This document shows, one piece after another, positions 42,826 to 51,794 of a stretch of DNA of 64,000 bases; the stretch's first letter is position 1, and each line of letters begins with the position of its first letter. Both the position numbers and the translations under genes were made by a program. Under the pieces are notes generated by a model. That model saw only the letters and a list, made by a program, of their open reading frames with translations. It did no database searches and had not been told where the DNA came from. Source of the DNA: Candidatus Methanosuratincola sp. (lineage in GTDB: Archaea > Thermoproteota > Methanomethylicia > Methanomethylicales > Methanomethylicaceae); NCBI GenBank assembly GCA_014361455.1, contig JACIVP010000001.1, positions 186,001 to 250,000 on the forward strand, read 5' to 3'.

Positions 42826-45510
42826 GTGGTCGTATTGATCAGAAAAATCTTTTTGGTCATCATCCTGCTCTTTTCCTTTCTTGAAATTTCGAGTTCCGCA
42901 CCCATGTATCCCGCACAAATCGTCGCATCTCAGCCTATCTGTACCAATCCCTCCGGAACCATTGGCAGTTTTGCAGCTGAAAGTGGAGCAGTTTATTTTT
43001 ACCACAATGTTACCTTGGAAGAGGTTCAGTCAATGAGACAGATCCTCGGCACCAAAGACCCCGACAACGACTATAACATAATCATGTGCGGACACGGCAC
43101 AGGCGTCTCCCCTCCTGACGAAGAATGGTGGGCTGTACTTGTCGGCTCGGTGATGATGGACTCCGTTTCAGTAAGCACTCCGATGGCATCTTCGAGGAGG
43201 TGTGAACTCGATCCCTACTTCCCTGCAGTCGGGGATCAGGGCATCCAAGGATCATGCACGGCTTGGGCGAGCGTTTATTACGCGAACACCTACTTGCAGG
43301 CAAGAGTGCATGGGTGGACCGACGTCAAGGCAAACCCTGCCCATGTGATGAGCCCGGCCTGGGCATACAATAAGGTCAACGGCGGTTTAGACGGTGGGTC
43401 TTGGTGTTACAAGAACATGCTGCTGGTTTCTGAGATTGGCTCTGCAAGCATGCATGCGATGCCCTACAACCAGTACGACTACTTAAGTTGGGGAGGGGGA
43501 GAAGCCTGGCGTGAGGCTCCGCTCTACAGGGCTGGGGGCGTAGGGTCGGTAAGTCCCGACAACATTGAGGTGATAAAATCACTGCTCAACGACGGCTACT
43601 TGGTCACGTTCTATATTGACTCTTCCTGCGCCTGTTACTCTTCCTCTGATTTGATACTTTCATATGATGAATATAACGGAGCCGCCCCATGTCACGCAAA
43701 CGTGATTGTGGGCTACGACGACAGCATTACTGACACTGACGCGGGCGACTCTGGTGCATTCCGCGTGGCAAACTCGTGGGGTGCGGGCTTCAAAGACGGG
43801 GGGTTCTACTGGATCACGTACGACACAATGAGCAAGATAAGAAGTAACTCGCCAGTTGCAAACTACTACCTCCCGAGGGATTATGGACGCCCATACGAGC
43901 CCCTGGTGCTTGGAACTTGGACCCTTGACCCTGTAGGCACCCTCGATGGCGCTGAGGTAACCGTCGGGATTGGCAGTCCTGAATCACCCCTCGCCACCAC
44001 GCGCCCATCGGAGTACTGGAGTGCAGGCAAACACTCTAAGATACCGAACTTCATGTGTATAGACCTGACCGAGTTCAAGGGTCACATCGATGCCGGCGCG
44101 GACGAATTCTTCTTGGCTATGGGGCGCGGTTCTTCAGCCGCTATGATTACATCTTTCAGCATTGAAATCTACTCCGCCTATTCTGATCCTCCAATAGAGA
44201 CTTATTCGTCCGACGAGGTGCCCGCCTGGACTCCTGCCACCGTTGCCATAAGCGACAGGCCGTCTGTGCTTTTCAGCTGGTCTCCCTATGCGCCACTCAC
44301 ATTCGAGCCCGTGCAGTTCACCGATAACTCCTCCTCAAAAGGCGGTACAATCGTCAGCTGGTACTGGTCTTTCGGCGACGGGGTGCAATCTGGTTTGAGG
44401 AGTCCCGTGCACTCCTACTCCTTACATGGCGAGTTCATAGTATCTCTGACGGTAACAGACAACAATGGTCTTTCATTCACAAGGTCGCAGACGATAACTG
44501 TACAGAACCGCATCCCCTCCGTTGAAATCCTTTCGACAATCGGCGGGGGGTATTACAGCGGAGTACTGGAGCTGGTAGCGAATGCATCTGACCTTGACGA
44601 TGGCATAAGAAAAGTTGACTTTTTCTACTGCGTTGATGACCAGTCATATTTCATCGGGAGCAATAGCAGCGGATCAGCCACTGCCCTCTGGAGGTTTTCA
44701 TGGAATACTTCTCCATTGACCATCTCTGATGTCCAGATATGCGCAGTTGCCTTTGATGGTTATGACTACAGCCCGCAAAGCTATCTCCCCTCCACCATAA
44801 ACTTGGATAACGCGCCGCCCTGCATTCCAGCCATTAGAAGCCCAAGGTCAGCTCTTCGCACCGATGCGGAGGCAATCTTCTCATGGTACCCTGCAGTTGA
44901 TGCGGGGAGCGGCGTAGCAAAGTACCTAATCGAAATATGTGGATCACCTGACTTCCGATCCAATGATCTTCAGCTCATGGAGTCGCAGGAAGTTTCTTGC
45001 AAGGGTGCTCTAGCTCCAGGTCTGTGGTACTGGCGTGTCAGGGCGATTGACAGAGCTGGAAACATGGGTGAGTGGTCTGAGACGAGATACCTGATCGCAG
45101 ATTCCTTCCTCGTGAACGAGAGCGGGTTCAGTCTCTCAAGAGCTGACATCGGCTCCTCACAGTCCGTCTGGTTCAAAATCGTATACCAGTACGACGGCTC
45201 TCCAGTTCTCGGTGCGGTTGTGGATATAAACGGTCAGCGTGCGGTTGAAATTGGAGGGGGGAAGTATGCGGCTGCCGTAAGCACTCTGGTGCCCTACTCA
45301 GTTGTGAGCACAAGTGTGGGAGTCCCATATTTCGATACCGTGGCTGTGGAAGAGGGCGTCTTCTTTGTCGGGAACACTGTGGTATACGGGGTCCTTCTCA
45401 TATCCTGCGTTATAGCAGTCTTGTACATCTACAGGCATAAGGGTAAAAATGCATATACTACAGGGGAAACGAAGTTCTTGTTGTCTCGACCGGATTATGC
45501 CTTGCCTTGA
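42826..45510 (+). CDS. Secreted papain-like (C1) cysteine peptidase with PKD and Ig-like domains
   Basis: 894 residues. Signal peptide near the N-terminus (IFLVIILLFSFLEISSS). Catalytic domain: Cys144 (QGSCTAWASVYYANTYL), His290 (APCHANVIVGYDD) and Asn316 (RVANSWGAGFKDGGFYWITYD). It is followed by a PKD domain (about 485-565; WYWSFGDGVQSG, HSYSLHGEFIVSLTVTDNNG), further fibronectin-like domains, and a C-terminal TM helix (about 852-870) with a basic tail. It is surface-anchored and probably degrades protein outside the cell, fitting the peptide-fermenting enzymes nearby. GTG 42826 or TTG 42835 starts it. Confidence 0.88.
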   Translation: MVVLIRKIFLVIILLFSFLEISSSAPMYPAQIVASQPICTNPSGTIGSFAAESGAVYFYHNVTLEEVQSMRQILGTKDPDNDYNIIMCGHGTGVSPPDEEWWAVLVGSVMMDSVSVSTPMASSRRCELDPYFPAVGDQGIQGSCTAWASVYYANTYLQARVHGWTDVKANPAHVMSPAWAYNKVNGGLDGGSWCYKNMLLVSEIGSASMHAMPYNQYDYLSWGGGEAWREAPLYRAGGVGSVSPDNIEVIKSLLNDGYLVTFYIDSSCACYSSSDLILSYDEYNGAAPCHANVIVGYDDSITDTDAGDSGAFRVANSWGAGFKDGGFYWITYDTMSKIRSNSPVANYYLPRDYGRPYEPLVLGTWTLDPVGTLDGAEVTVGIGSPESPLATTRPSEYWSAGKHSKIPNFMCIDLTEFKGHIDAGADEFFLAMGRGSSAAMITSFSIEIYSAYSDPPIETYSSDEVPAWTPATVAISDRPSVLFSWSPYAPLTFEPVQFTDNSSSKGGTIVSWYWSFGDGVQSGLRSPVHSYSLHGEFIVSLTVTDNNGLSFTRSQTITVQNRIPSVEILSTIGGGYYSGVLELVANASDLDDGIRKVDFFYCVDDQSYFIGSNSSGSATALWRFSWNTSPLTISDVQICAVAFDGYDYSPQSYLPSTINLDNAPPCIPAIRSPRSALRTDAEAIFSWYPAVDAGSGVAKYLIEICGSPDFRSNDLQLMESQEVSCKGALAPGLWYWRVRAIDRAGNMGEWSETRYLIADSFLVNESGFSLSRADIGSSQSVWFKIVYQYDGSPVLGAVVDINGQRAVEIGGGKYAAAVSTLVPYSVVSTSVGVPYFDTVAVEEGVFFVGNTVVYGVLLISCVIAVLYIYRHKGKNAYTTGETKFLLSRPDYALP

Positions 45511-45529
45511 CAACCAGTCGCTTAGCCCT

Positions 45530-45584
45530 CCATTGTACCGCACTTTCTTATTCTTCTTGGTCTTCCAGGAGTATCTTTTCCAGT
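45530..45584. terminator. Pyrimidine-rich tract between the protease and gatB
   Basis: About 50 bp of mostly C and T on the plus strand (CTTTCTTATTCTTCTTGG, then CTTTTCCAGTTTACCTTTTCC) lies just after the protease gene and before the convergent gatB stop. It probably terminates the protease message. Confidence 0.35.
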
Positions 45585-47033
45585 TTACCTTTTCCTCATG
45601 CTTTCCAGTCTCTCTCTTATCGAGAGATTGACCAGCTCTGGGTCGCCTTTCCCTCTAGTCTTGCGCATCACCTGGCCCACAAGGAAGTGTGCTGCCTTCT
45701 CGTCGTTGACCGCGTCGGAGACTGCCTTGGGGTTTTCTGCAAACACCTCTTCCACGACCCTCTCGATCGCCTCCCTGTCTGCGATCTTGAGCAGATCATT
45801 CTCCCTCACGACCTCCTCCGCAGCCCTGCCTGTTGTGACTAGCGTCGGGAGTATGATCTTCCCGATCTTCCCGCTTATCGCCCCATCCCTGATCATTCTG
45901 AGCATCCCCGCAAACGCGGCCGGCGTAATCTTTGCCTCGTCTATCTCTAGCCCCTTGTCGTGGAGGACGCCGAGAAGGTCGCTCATGATCCAGTTGCTGA
46001 CCGTCTTCGGTTCGCCGTGAAGCCTGGCCGCCTCCTCGAAGAAGTCGGCAAGCCTCTTCTCCGCAGTGAGTACCTGTGCGTCGTACTGGGGAAGCCCGTA
46101 CCCTCTCGCAAACCTCTCCGCGCGGGCGTCCGGCAGCTCAGGCATCCTAGCCCGGATGGTATCAACATACCCTTCATTCAGCTGTATCGGTGGTATGTCC
46201 GGCTCGGGGAAGTACCTATAGTCATGCTCCTCCTCCTTCTCCCTCAGCGAGATTGTAACCTTCCTGATCTCGTCCCAGTGCCTGGTCTCCCGCCTGACCC
46301 TCTCGCCCTTCTGCAGCAGGCTCCTCTGCCTCGAGAGCTCGAAGTTAAGCGCCCTCTCGACCTCCTTAAAGGAGGAGATGTTCTTTATCTCCACCCTCGT
46401 GCCGCCCCTAATCGAGACGTTCGCGTCACACCTCATCGCCCCCTCCAGGCTACCGTCGAATGCCCCGATATGCTCCAGGATCGACCTGAGCTTCTGTAGG
46501 AAGAGCCTCGCCTCCCTTGGGGAGGACATGTCTGGCTCTGTCACGATTTCCAGTAGTGCCATACCCGCCCTGTTGTAGTCCACGAGCGTATATGGCGAGA
46601 GGTCGATCGGCCCGATGTGGACGAGCTTGGCCGGATCCTCCTCGAGCTGTATCCTTGTGATCCTTACCCGCTTCCTTCCGCTGCCGATATTGATGTCTAT
46701 AAAGCCCCCCTTGCAGATGGTCTTTGAACCCTTCGTCTCGTACATTGAGATCTGGAAGTTCTTGCCCATATCCACGTAGTAGTAGTTCTTCCTGTAGAAT
46801 GAGGTCTTCTCGCTTACCGTGCTGTTCAGGGCAAGCCCGGTCATTACTGCGAGCTCGACCGCCTTTTCATTCGGCCTCGGAAGCGCCCCCGGGTGGCCAA
46901 GGCAGACCTCGCATGCATTCGTATTAGGTGCTTTCCCCCTGTAGTCAGTGCTACAGCCGCAGAAGAGCTTGGTCTTGAGCCTGTTCAGCTGGCAGTGGAC
47001 CTCGATTCCTATCACAACTCCGTCTCCAGACAT
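45585..47033 (-). CDS. gatB: Asp-tRNA(Asn)/Glu-tRNA(Gln) amidotransferase subunit B
   Basis: 482 residues. With GatA and GatC it converts misacylated Glu-tRNA(Gln) and/or Asp-tRNA(Asn). The N-terminus GIEVHCQLNRLKTKLFCGCS and ACEVCLGHPGALPRPNEKAV, the metal and substrate loop CDANVSIRGGTRVEIKNISS, and EEEHDYRYFPEPDIPP are typical; the C-terminal YqeY-like tail domain is complete. The gene is last in gatC-gatA-gatB. Archaea use GatCAB mainly for Asn-tRNA, with GatDE for Gln. Confidence 0.95.
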   Translation of the reverse strand: MSGDGVVIGIEVHCQLNRLKTKLFCGCSTDYRGKAPNTNACEVCLGHPGALPRPNEKAVELAVMTGLALNSTVSEKTSFYRKNYYYVDMGKNFQISMYETKGSKTICKGGFIDINIGSGRKRVRITRIQLEEDPAKLVHIGPIDLSPYTLVDYNRAGMALLEIVTEPDMSSPREARLFLQKLRSILEHIGAFDGSLEGAMRCDANVSIRGGTRVEIKNISSFKEVERALNFELSRQRSLLQKGERVRRETRHWDEIRKVTISLREKEEEHDYRYFPEPDIPPIQLNEGYVDTIRARMPELPDARAERFARGYGLPQYDAQVLTAEKRLADFFEEAARLHGEPKTVSNWIMSDLLGVLHDKGLEIDEAKITPAAFAGMLRMIRDGAISGKIGKIILPTLVTTGRAAEEVVRENDLLKIADREAIERVVEEVFAENPKAVSDAVNDEKAAHFLVGQVMRKTRGKGDPELVNLSIRERLESMRKR

Positions 47034-47051
47034 CTCTTCTCACCTATCAAT

Positions 47052-48494
47052 TCAAACCGGGGGTCTGAGGTCAAGCCCAAGTGCCTCCTCGATCCTCCTC
47101 GCGGCAGTAATTACCATCCCCTCTCCCAGAGGCGGGCCCATTATTTGGAGCCCGATTGGGAGCCCACCGGCGAAGCCACACGGGACCGATATGGCGGGTA
47201 TTCCTGCAAGGTTCGCTGAGACGGTGTCGATGTCACTCATGTACATCTCGAGCGGATCCTCGAGCTTCTCGCCTATTCTGAAGGCAGGAGTTGGCATCGT
47301 CGGGCCGACCAGCAGATCATAGTCCTTGAAAAGGCGCTCAAAGCCCCTCCTTATCAGTGTCCTTGCCTTTAGCGCTTTCAGGTAGTACTCCTCATAGTAT
47401 CCAGAGGAGAGTGCGAAGGTTCCCAGTATTATCCTCCTCTTCACCTCACTGCCAAAGTTCGCCCCCCTAGTCCTCGAGAACGACTCCTCCCAGTTCAGCC
47501 CTTCGTCCTCCTCCCTGGTTCCATACCTTATCCCATCGAAGCGTGCAAGGTTCGAGCTTGCCTCTGACATGGCTATTATATAGTATGCGGGGAGTGCGTA
47601 CTTGAGAGACGGCAGCGACGCTTCCTCCCAATGAGCCCCCCACTCCTCAAGGGCATGTATCCCGTTCCAGACTCCCCTCTCGACCATGCTGTTTGTACCC
47701 TCTCCGAAGAACTCTCTAGGTACCCCTATCCTTAGTCCCTTGACATCCTTGTCAAGGTATGGGAGGTAGTCCTTCCCACGCCTTGGAATCGTGGTGCAGT
47801 CCTTCGGGTCTTGCCCGCTTATCACGCTGAGCATCATTGCGCAGTCCCTGACGTCCCTCGCCATCGGACCGATCTGCTCTAGGCTGTTTGCGTACGCCAC
47901 CAGCCCGTACCTGCTCACCAGCCCATACGTAGCCTTCATGGCTACTATCCCGCAGAAGCTCGCAGGGCACCTCACTGATCCCCCTGTGTCTGACCCGAGT
48001 GCTGCCAAAGCGAGCCTCGCCGAGACCGCGACCGCGGACCCGCCTGACGACCCTCCAGGCACCCTGGACTTGTCCCATGGGTTGCGGCATATGAAGAAAC
48101 CAGAGTTCTCGGTCGACGAACCCATTGCGAATTCGTCCATGTTCGTCTTACCTGCGATCTCCCCCCCCTCTTTCTTTATCCTAGAGACCACCGTCGCGTC
48201 GTAGGGCGGCAGGTACTCCCTGAGGATCTTCGAAGCGCATGTCGTCCTGATCCCCTTTGTGCATATGCAATCCTTGATTGCGATAGGGGCCCCTTCTAGG
48301 ACCCCGCCATCTTCGACTCTGCCACTGCCCCCCGTCCCCTGGCTCACAGTGATGTAGGCTCCGTACTCGGGGTTCAGCCTCCTTATCCTGTCAAGGTAGG
48401 CCTCGAAGAGCCCCTCTTTCTCGACCTCCCCGCTCTTGATTGCGCCTACTGCCTCGAAGAGCGTCATATCCAGCAATCTTGTCATTCTTGGCAC
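47052..48494 (-). CDS. gatA: Asp-tRNA(Asn)/Glu-tRNA(Gln) amidotransferase subunit A
   Basis: 480 residues, the amidase subunit that releases ammonia from glutamine or asparagine. The amidase signature is present: AIKDCICTKGIRTTCASKIL (catalytic Lys), VPGGSSGGSAVAVSARLALAALGSDTGGSVRCPASFCG (both catalytic serines). The C-terminus ISVPCGFAGGLPIGLQIMGPPLGEG is standard. It sits between gatC (4 bp) and gatB (18 bp), clearly one operon. Confidence 0.95.
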   Translation of the reverse strand: MPRMTRLLDMTLFEAVGAIKSGEVEKEGLFEAYLDRIRRLNPEYGAYITVSQGTGGSGRVEDGGVLEGAPIAIKDCICTKGIRTTCASKILREYLPPYDATVVSRIKKEGGEIAGKTNMDEFAMGSSTENSGFFICRNPWDKSRVPGGSSGGSAVAVSARLALAALGSDTGGSVRCPASFCGIVAMKATYGLVSRYGLVAYANSLEQIGPMARDVRDCAMMLSVISGQDPKDCTTIPRRGKDYLPYLDKDVKGLRIGVPREFFGEGTNSMVERGVWNGIHALEEWGAHWEEASLPSLKYALPAYYIIAMSEASSNLARFDGIRYGTREEDEGLNWEESFSRTRGANFGSEVKRRIILGTFALSSGYYEEYYLKALKARTLIRRGFERLFKDYDLLVGPTMPTPAFRIGEKLEDPLEMYMSDIDTVSANLAGIPAISVPCGFAGGLPIGLQIMGPPLGEGMVITAARRIEEALGLDLRPPV

Positions 48495-48498
48495 TCGC

Positions 48499-48795
48499 CT
48501 AGACTATCTTGGGAGCAACTATGAAACCATCCTTGACCTTTGCCGCCGTTGAGAGTGCTTCCTCTCTCTTCAGGCATTCCTCCTCTTGGTCTTTCCTGAA
48601 GGCATTCGCAAGGTCTAGGACATGGAAAGTTGGCTCGGCTGCGTTCACCTCCGGATTGTCGAGCGCGTTCGCGAACTCGAGTATCCTGTTCAACTGGTCC
48701 GTGAACTTCTCGATCTCTTCAGGTCTCAGCGCGATCTTCGAGAGCCACGCTAGCCTCTCCGTCCTTTCCTTCGAGACGGTCTTTATGCTCTCCAT
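48499..48795 (-). CDS. gatC: Asp-tRNA(Asn)/Glu-tRNA(Gln) amidotransferase subunit C
   Basis: 98 residues, the small belt subunit that wraps around GatA and GatB. The pattern LAWLSKIALRPEEIEKFTDQLNRILEFANALDNPEVNAAEPTFH is diagnostic. First gene of the gatCAB operon; the ATG is preceded by a spacer with an AATAAAAAT-type box about 25-35 bp upstream on the minus strand. Confidence 0.93.
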   Translation of the reverse strand: MESIKTVSKERTERLAWLSKIALRPEEIEKFTDQLNRILEFANALDNPEVNAAEPTFHVLDLANAFRKDQEEECLKREEALSTAAKVKDGFIVAPKIV

Positions 48796-48989
48796 TCCTG
48801 CTCACTTCCGAATAATACCCTTTTGGGTGTAATAAAAATACTGATCTTTGAGGGAAGACTCAACGCCTCCCAGCTGAGACGCAAATTATCGGCTTGGCGT
48901 GGCTACTTGGCGATGAAAATTTAGCCCAAATCAAAGCAATAAAGTTCGAAATGAAAATTGGAATAGAATATGTTTAATGAGGCGACAGA

Positions 48990-49072
48990 AGATAAATGAA
49001 AGAAGAGGACTGAAAAAGAGGGGCGCAGAAAAAGGAAAAGGAATGAAAAAGGAAAAGGAAAAAGGATGATGC
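48990..49072 (-). terminator. Polypyrimidine tract (coding strand) after hsp20
   Basis: On the minus strand the bases following the Hsp20 stop are nearly all T and C (CCTTTTTCCTTTTCCTTTTTCATTCCTTTTCC). It fits the pyrimidine-rich 3' tracts after other genes here. The remainder of the 48796-49077 spacer holds the gat promoter and nothing else recognisable. Confidence 0.45.
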
Positions 49073-49077
49073 GGGGC

Positions 49078-49521
49078 TCACTCGATCTTAATCGACTGCT
49101 TCTTGACCTTCTCCAGCTTGGGCATCCTGACCTCGAGGACGCCGTTGTTGAAGTTGGCCTTCGCCTTTGAGCTGTCGACTCCGCAGGGCAGTTCAATGAG
49201 CCTGTAGAAGTTCATTGACCTCCTCTCCCTCTTCCTGAACCCCTCCTTCTCAACGGCGACCTCTTCCTTTTGGGTGGTCTTTATTTCCAGACTATTGTCT
49301 GCCAGGTTGAGCTCAATGTTCTCCTTCGATACACCGGGGAGCTCCGCGGTAACGATCACCTCGTCCGCCGTCTCATTGATGTCAACGAACGGCTCTCTGA
49401 AGCCAGGCTCCCTAACTACTGGCAGCCTTTTATACATCTCCTCAGTCATGTTGCCCATGAGCTTTTCCATTTCCCGCATCATCCTCCGGAAATCATCAAA
49501 TATGTCGATCCCGTAAGACAT
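49078..49521 (-). CDS. hsp20: Small heat-shock protein, Hsp20/alpha-crystallin family
   Basis: 147 residues. The alpha-crystallin domain spans about 45-140 (PFVDINETADEVIVTAELPGVSKENIELNLADNSLEIKTTQ, FYRLIELPCGVDSSKAKANFNNGVLEVRMPK) and ends with the C-terminal oligomerisation tail KKQSIKIE. An ATP-independent holdase. It is divergent from cdc48; the 81-bp spacer is AT-rich and contains TATA-like boxes for both directions, so the two protein-quality genes share a promoter region. Confidence 0.93.
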   Translation of the reverse strand: MSYGIDIFDDFRRMMREMEKLMGNMTEEMYKRLPVVREPGFREPFVDINETADEVIVTAELPGVSKENIELNLADNSLEIKTTQKEEVAVEKEGFRKRERRSMNFYRLIELPCGVDSSKAKANFNNGVLEVRMPKLEKVKKQSIKIE

Positions 49522-49602
49522 CCTCCACCACCTCGGAATAGTAATATATCGCAGTAAAATATATATCTTTCTGTAATATAGATATGTGGCAGGTGTATCA
49601 AG

Positions 49603-50181
49603 ATGACTGAAAGAGAATCGCTAGAACTAGAAGTTGCCGAGGCGCGGACTAGAGACGTAGGTCGCGCTTTGGCTAGGCTGAACCGCCAGACGATGAGCAG
49701 GCTCGGCCTAAGGCCTGGCGACTTTATCGAGGTTGAAGGGAAGCGGCGGACCGTCGCCATCGCGTGGCCCGCGTACACTGAGGACGAGGATCACGACATA
49801 ATCAGGATAGACGGGGTAATCCGGCACAACGCAGGAACATCGATAGGCGAGACCGTCAGGATCTCGAAGGTCGATCTGAAGCCGATCTCCAAGCTGGTCC
49901 TCGCGCCGACCGAGCCGATAAGGTTCAGCTCGGACTTTGGCGTCTACGTCAGGCAGATCCTTGAGGACAAGCCGCTGAGCAAGGGCGACACAGTAATGAT
50001 ACCGATCTTGGGCGAGGCACTTAGGCTCATCATCACATCGATCCAGCCAGACCAGTCCGGGTACGTCACCGAAGACTCGGAGGTAGCAGTGAAGGAGGAG
50101 CCTGTGAAGGAGATGGACACCTCCAGACCGAAAGTCTCTTATGAGGATATCGGGGGGCTCGAGGACGCAAGGAGAAAATAA
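49603..50181 (+). CDS. cdc48: Cdc48/VAT AAA+ ATPase, N-terminal part before a frameshift
   Basis: 192 codons encoding the N-domain of archaeal VAT: double-psi barrel ([60 protein letters not shown]) and beta-clam ([20 protein letters not shown]), then the start of D1 ([15 protein letters not shown]). Reading ends at TAA 50179-50181 within AGAAAATAA. One extra A, or a -1 slip on AAAA, restores [11 protein letters not shown] in the next frame. Either a sequencing or assembly error, a mutation, or programmed frameshifting explains this. It belongs with the following entry. Confidence 0.88.
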   Translation: MTERESLELEVAEARTRDVGRALARLNRQTMSRLGLRPGDFIEVEGKRRTVAIAWPAYTEDEDHDIIRIDGVIRHNAGTSIGETVRISKVDLKPISKLVLAPTEPIRFSSDFGVYVRQILEDKPLSKGDTVMIPILGEALRLIITSIQPDQSGYVTEDSEVAVKEEPVKEMDTSRPKVSYEDIGGLEDARRK

Positions 50182-50186
50182 GGGAG

Positions 50187-51761
50187 ATGATCGAGCTGCC
50201 TATGCGCCATCCAGAGCTCTTCAAGCACCTGGGCATAGAGCCGCCAAAGGGCATACTGATGTACGGACCGCCTGGGACAGGCAAGACGCTGCTCGCGAAG
50301 GCGGTCGCGAACGAGTCTGGCGCGAACTTCATCGCGATAAACGGCCCAGAGATCATGAGCAAGTTCTACGGCGAGTCGGAGCAGAAGCTCAGGGAGATCT
50401 TCGAGGAGGCCGAAAAGAATGCCCCGAGCATCATATTCATAGACGAGCTCGACTCAATCGCTCCAAAGAGGGAGGAGGTGACCGGCGAAGTCGAGAGGCG
50501 GGTCGTCGCCCAGCTGCTGGCACTGATGGACGGTCTGAAGAGCAGGGGCCAGGTGGTGGTCATAGCTGCAACCAACCGGCCTGACGCGATAGACCCTGCC
50601 CTGAGGAGACCCGGCAGGTTCGACCGCGAGCTGGCTATCTCGATGCCTGACAAAAAGGGGAGGCAGGACATACTCCAAGTCCATGTCAGAGGCATGCCGC
50701 TCAGCGAGGATGTCAAGATAGACGAGATCGCTGGCATGACCCACGGCTACAGCGGTGCGGACCTTGCATCACTCACACGCGAGGCTGCGATGCGGGCGCT
50801 CAGGAGGTTCCTGCCCAAGCTCGACCTTCAGAAGCAGACCATACCCACCTCAATACTGAAGTCCCTAAAGGTATCCAAGGATGACTTTCTCAATGCGATG
50901 AAAGACATAACTCCGTCGGCGCTCCGCGAGGTCTTCGTTGAGGTCCCCGAGGTCCACTGGGATGACGTGGGCGGTCTCGATGATGTGAAGAGGCAGCTCC
51001 GGGAGATGGTGGAGTGGCCACTCAAACATCCTGAGCTCTTTGAGCAGATGGGCATAGAGCCGCCAAAGGGCATACTGATGTACGGACCGCCTGGGACAGG
51101 CAAGACGCTGCTCGCGAAGGCGGTCGCGAACGAGTCTGGCGCGAACTTCATCAGCGTCAAGGGTCCTGAGGTTCTGAGCAAGTGGGTCGGCGAGTCCGAG
51201 AAGGCGATCAGGGAGATCTTCAAGAAGGCTAGACAGGCTGCGCCGTGCATAATCTTCTTCGACGAGCTAGACTCGATCGCACCGATTCGTGGTGGCCACA
51301 CCGACTCTGGGGTGACCGAGAGGATGGTTAACCAGATCCTCTCAGAGATGGACGGTCTGGTCTCGCTGAAGAATGTCGTGGTCTTAGGCGCGACGAACAG
51401 GCTAGAGCTGATCGACCAGGCGCTCCTAAGGCCGGGGCGGTTCGACAGATCTGTCTACATACCGATACCAGATAAGGCTGCCAGGGAGGAGATCTTCAGG
51501 GTCCACACGAAGAGGATGCCCTTGGACGAGGGAGTCGACCTCAAAGCGCTGGCTGAGAGGACCGAAGGCTACACCGGAGCGGACATCGCCGCCATATGCC
51601 GCGAGGCAGCCCTCAATGCCCTGAGAGAGGACATGAAGCCCAAGAAAGTCCAGATGAAGCACTTCGAGGCAGCCATCAAGGCAGTTCATCCGAGCGTGTC
51701 CAAGGAGGATCTGATGAAGTACGAGGATTCGAAAAAGATGCCTGGGAAGATGTTCCTCTAA
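50187..51761 (+). CDS. cdc48: Cdc48/VAT AAA+ ATPase, D1 and D2 domains after the frameshift
   Basis: The 524 codons downstream hold both ATPase rings of the protein-unfolding segregase. D1: Walker [14 protein letters not shown], Walker [13 protein letters not shown], arginine-finger region [13 protein letters not shown]2: identical Walker A, Walker [27 protein letters not shown]. Joined with the N-terminal part the protein is about 720 residues, normal for VAT. It could not work alone as a full protein without the N-domain. A 103-bp stretch around Walker A is base-identical in D1 and D2. Confidence 0.92.
   Translation: MIELPMRHPELFKHLGIEPPKGILMYGPPGTGKTLLAKAVANESGANFIAINGPEIMSKFYGESEQKLREIFEEAEKNAPSIIFIDELDSIAPKREEVTGEVERRVVAQLLALMDGLKSRGQVVVIAATNRPDAIDPALRRPGRFDRELAISMPDKKGRQDILQVHVRGMPLSEDVKIDEIAGMTHGYSGADLASLTREAAMRALRRFLPKLDLQKQTIPTSILKSLKVSKDDFLNAMKDITPSALREVFVEVPEVHWDDVGGLDDVKRQLREMVEWPLKHPELFEQMGIEPPKGILMYGPPGTGKTLLAKAVANESGANFISVKGPEVLSKWVGESEKAIREIFKKARQAAPCIIFFDELDSIAPIRGGHTDSGVTERMVNQILSEMDGLVSLKNVVVLGATNRLELIDQALLRPGRFDRSVYIPIPDKAAREEIFRVHTKRMPLDEGVDLKALAERTEGYTGADIAAICREAALNALREDMKPKKVQMKHFEAAIKAVHPSVSKEDLMKYEDSKKMPGKMFL
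50231..50333 (+). repeat. 103-bp direct repeat, copy 1 (D1 Walker A region of cdc48)
   Basis: Identical base for base to 51050-51152, synonymous sites included. It covers the codons for [19 protein letters not shown] through ANESGANFI. The flanks differ sharply at both ends, as expected after a gene-conversion tract. Confidence 0.85.
51050..51152 (+). repeat. 103-bp direct repeat, copy 2 (D2 Walker A region of cdc48)
   Basis: Second copy of the cdc48 internal repeat, 819 bp downstream of copy 1 and in the same reading frame. The following codons diverge ([12 protein letters not shown] here against [12 protein letters not shown] in D1). Confidence 0.85.
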
Positions 51762-51794
51762 TGGAGGGAGAGATCCCTCAATTTTTTTCTTTCC

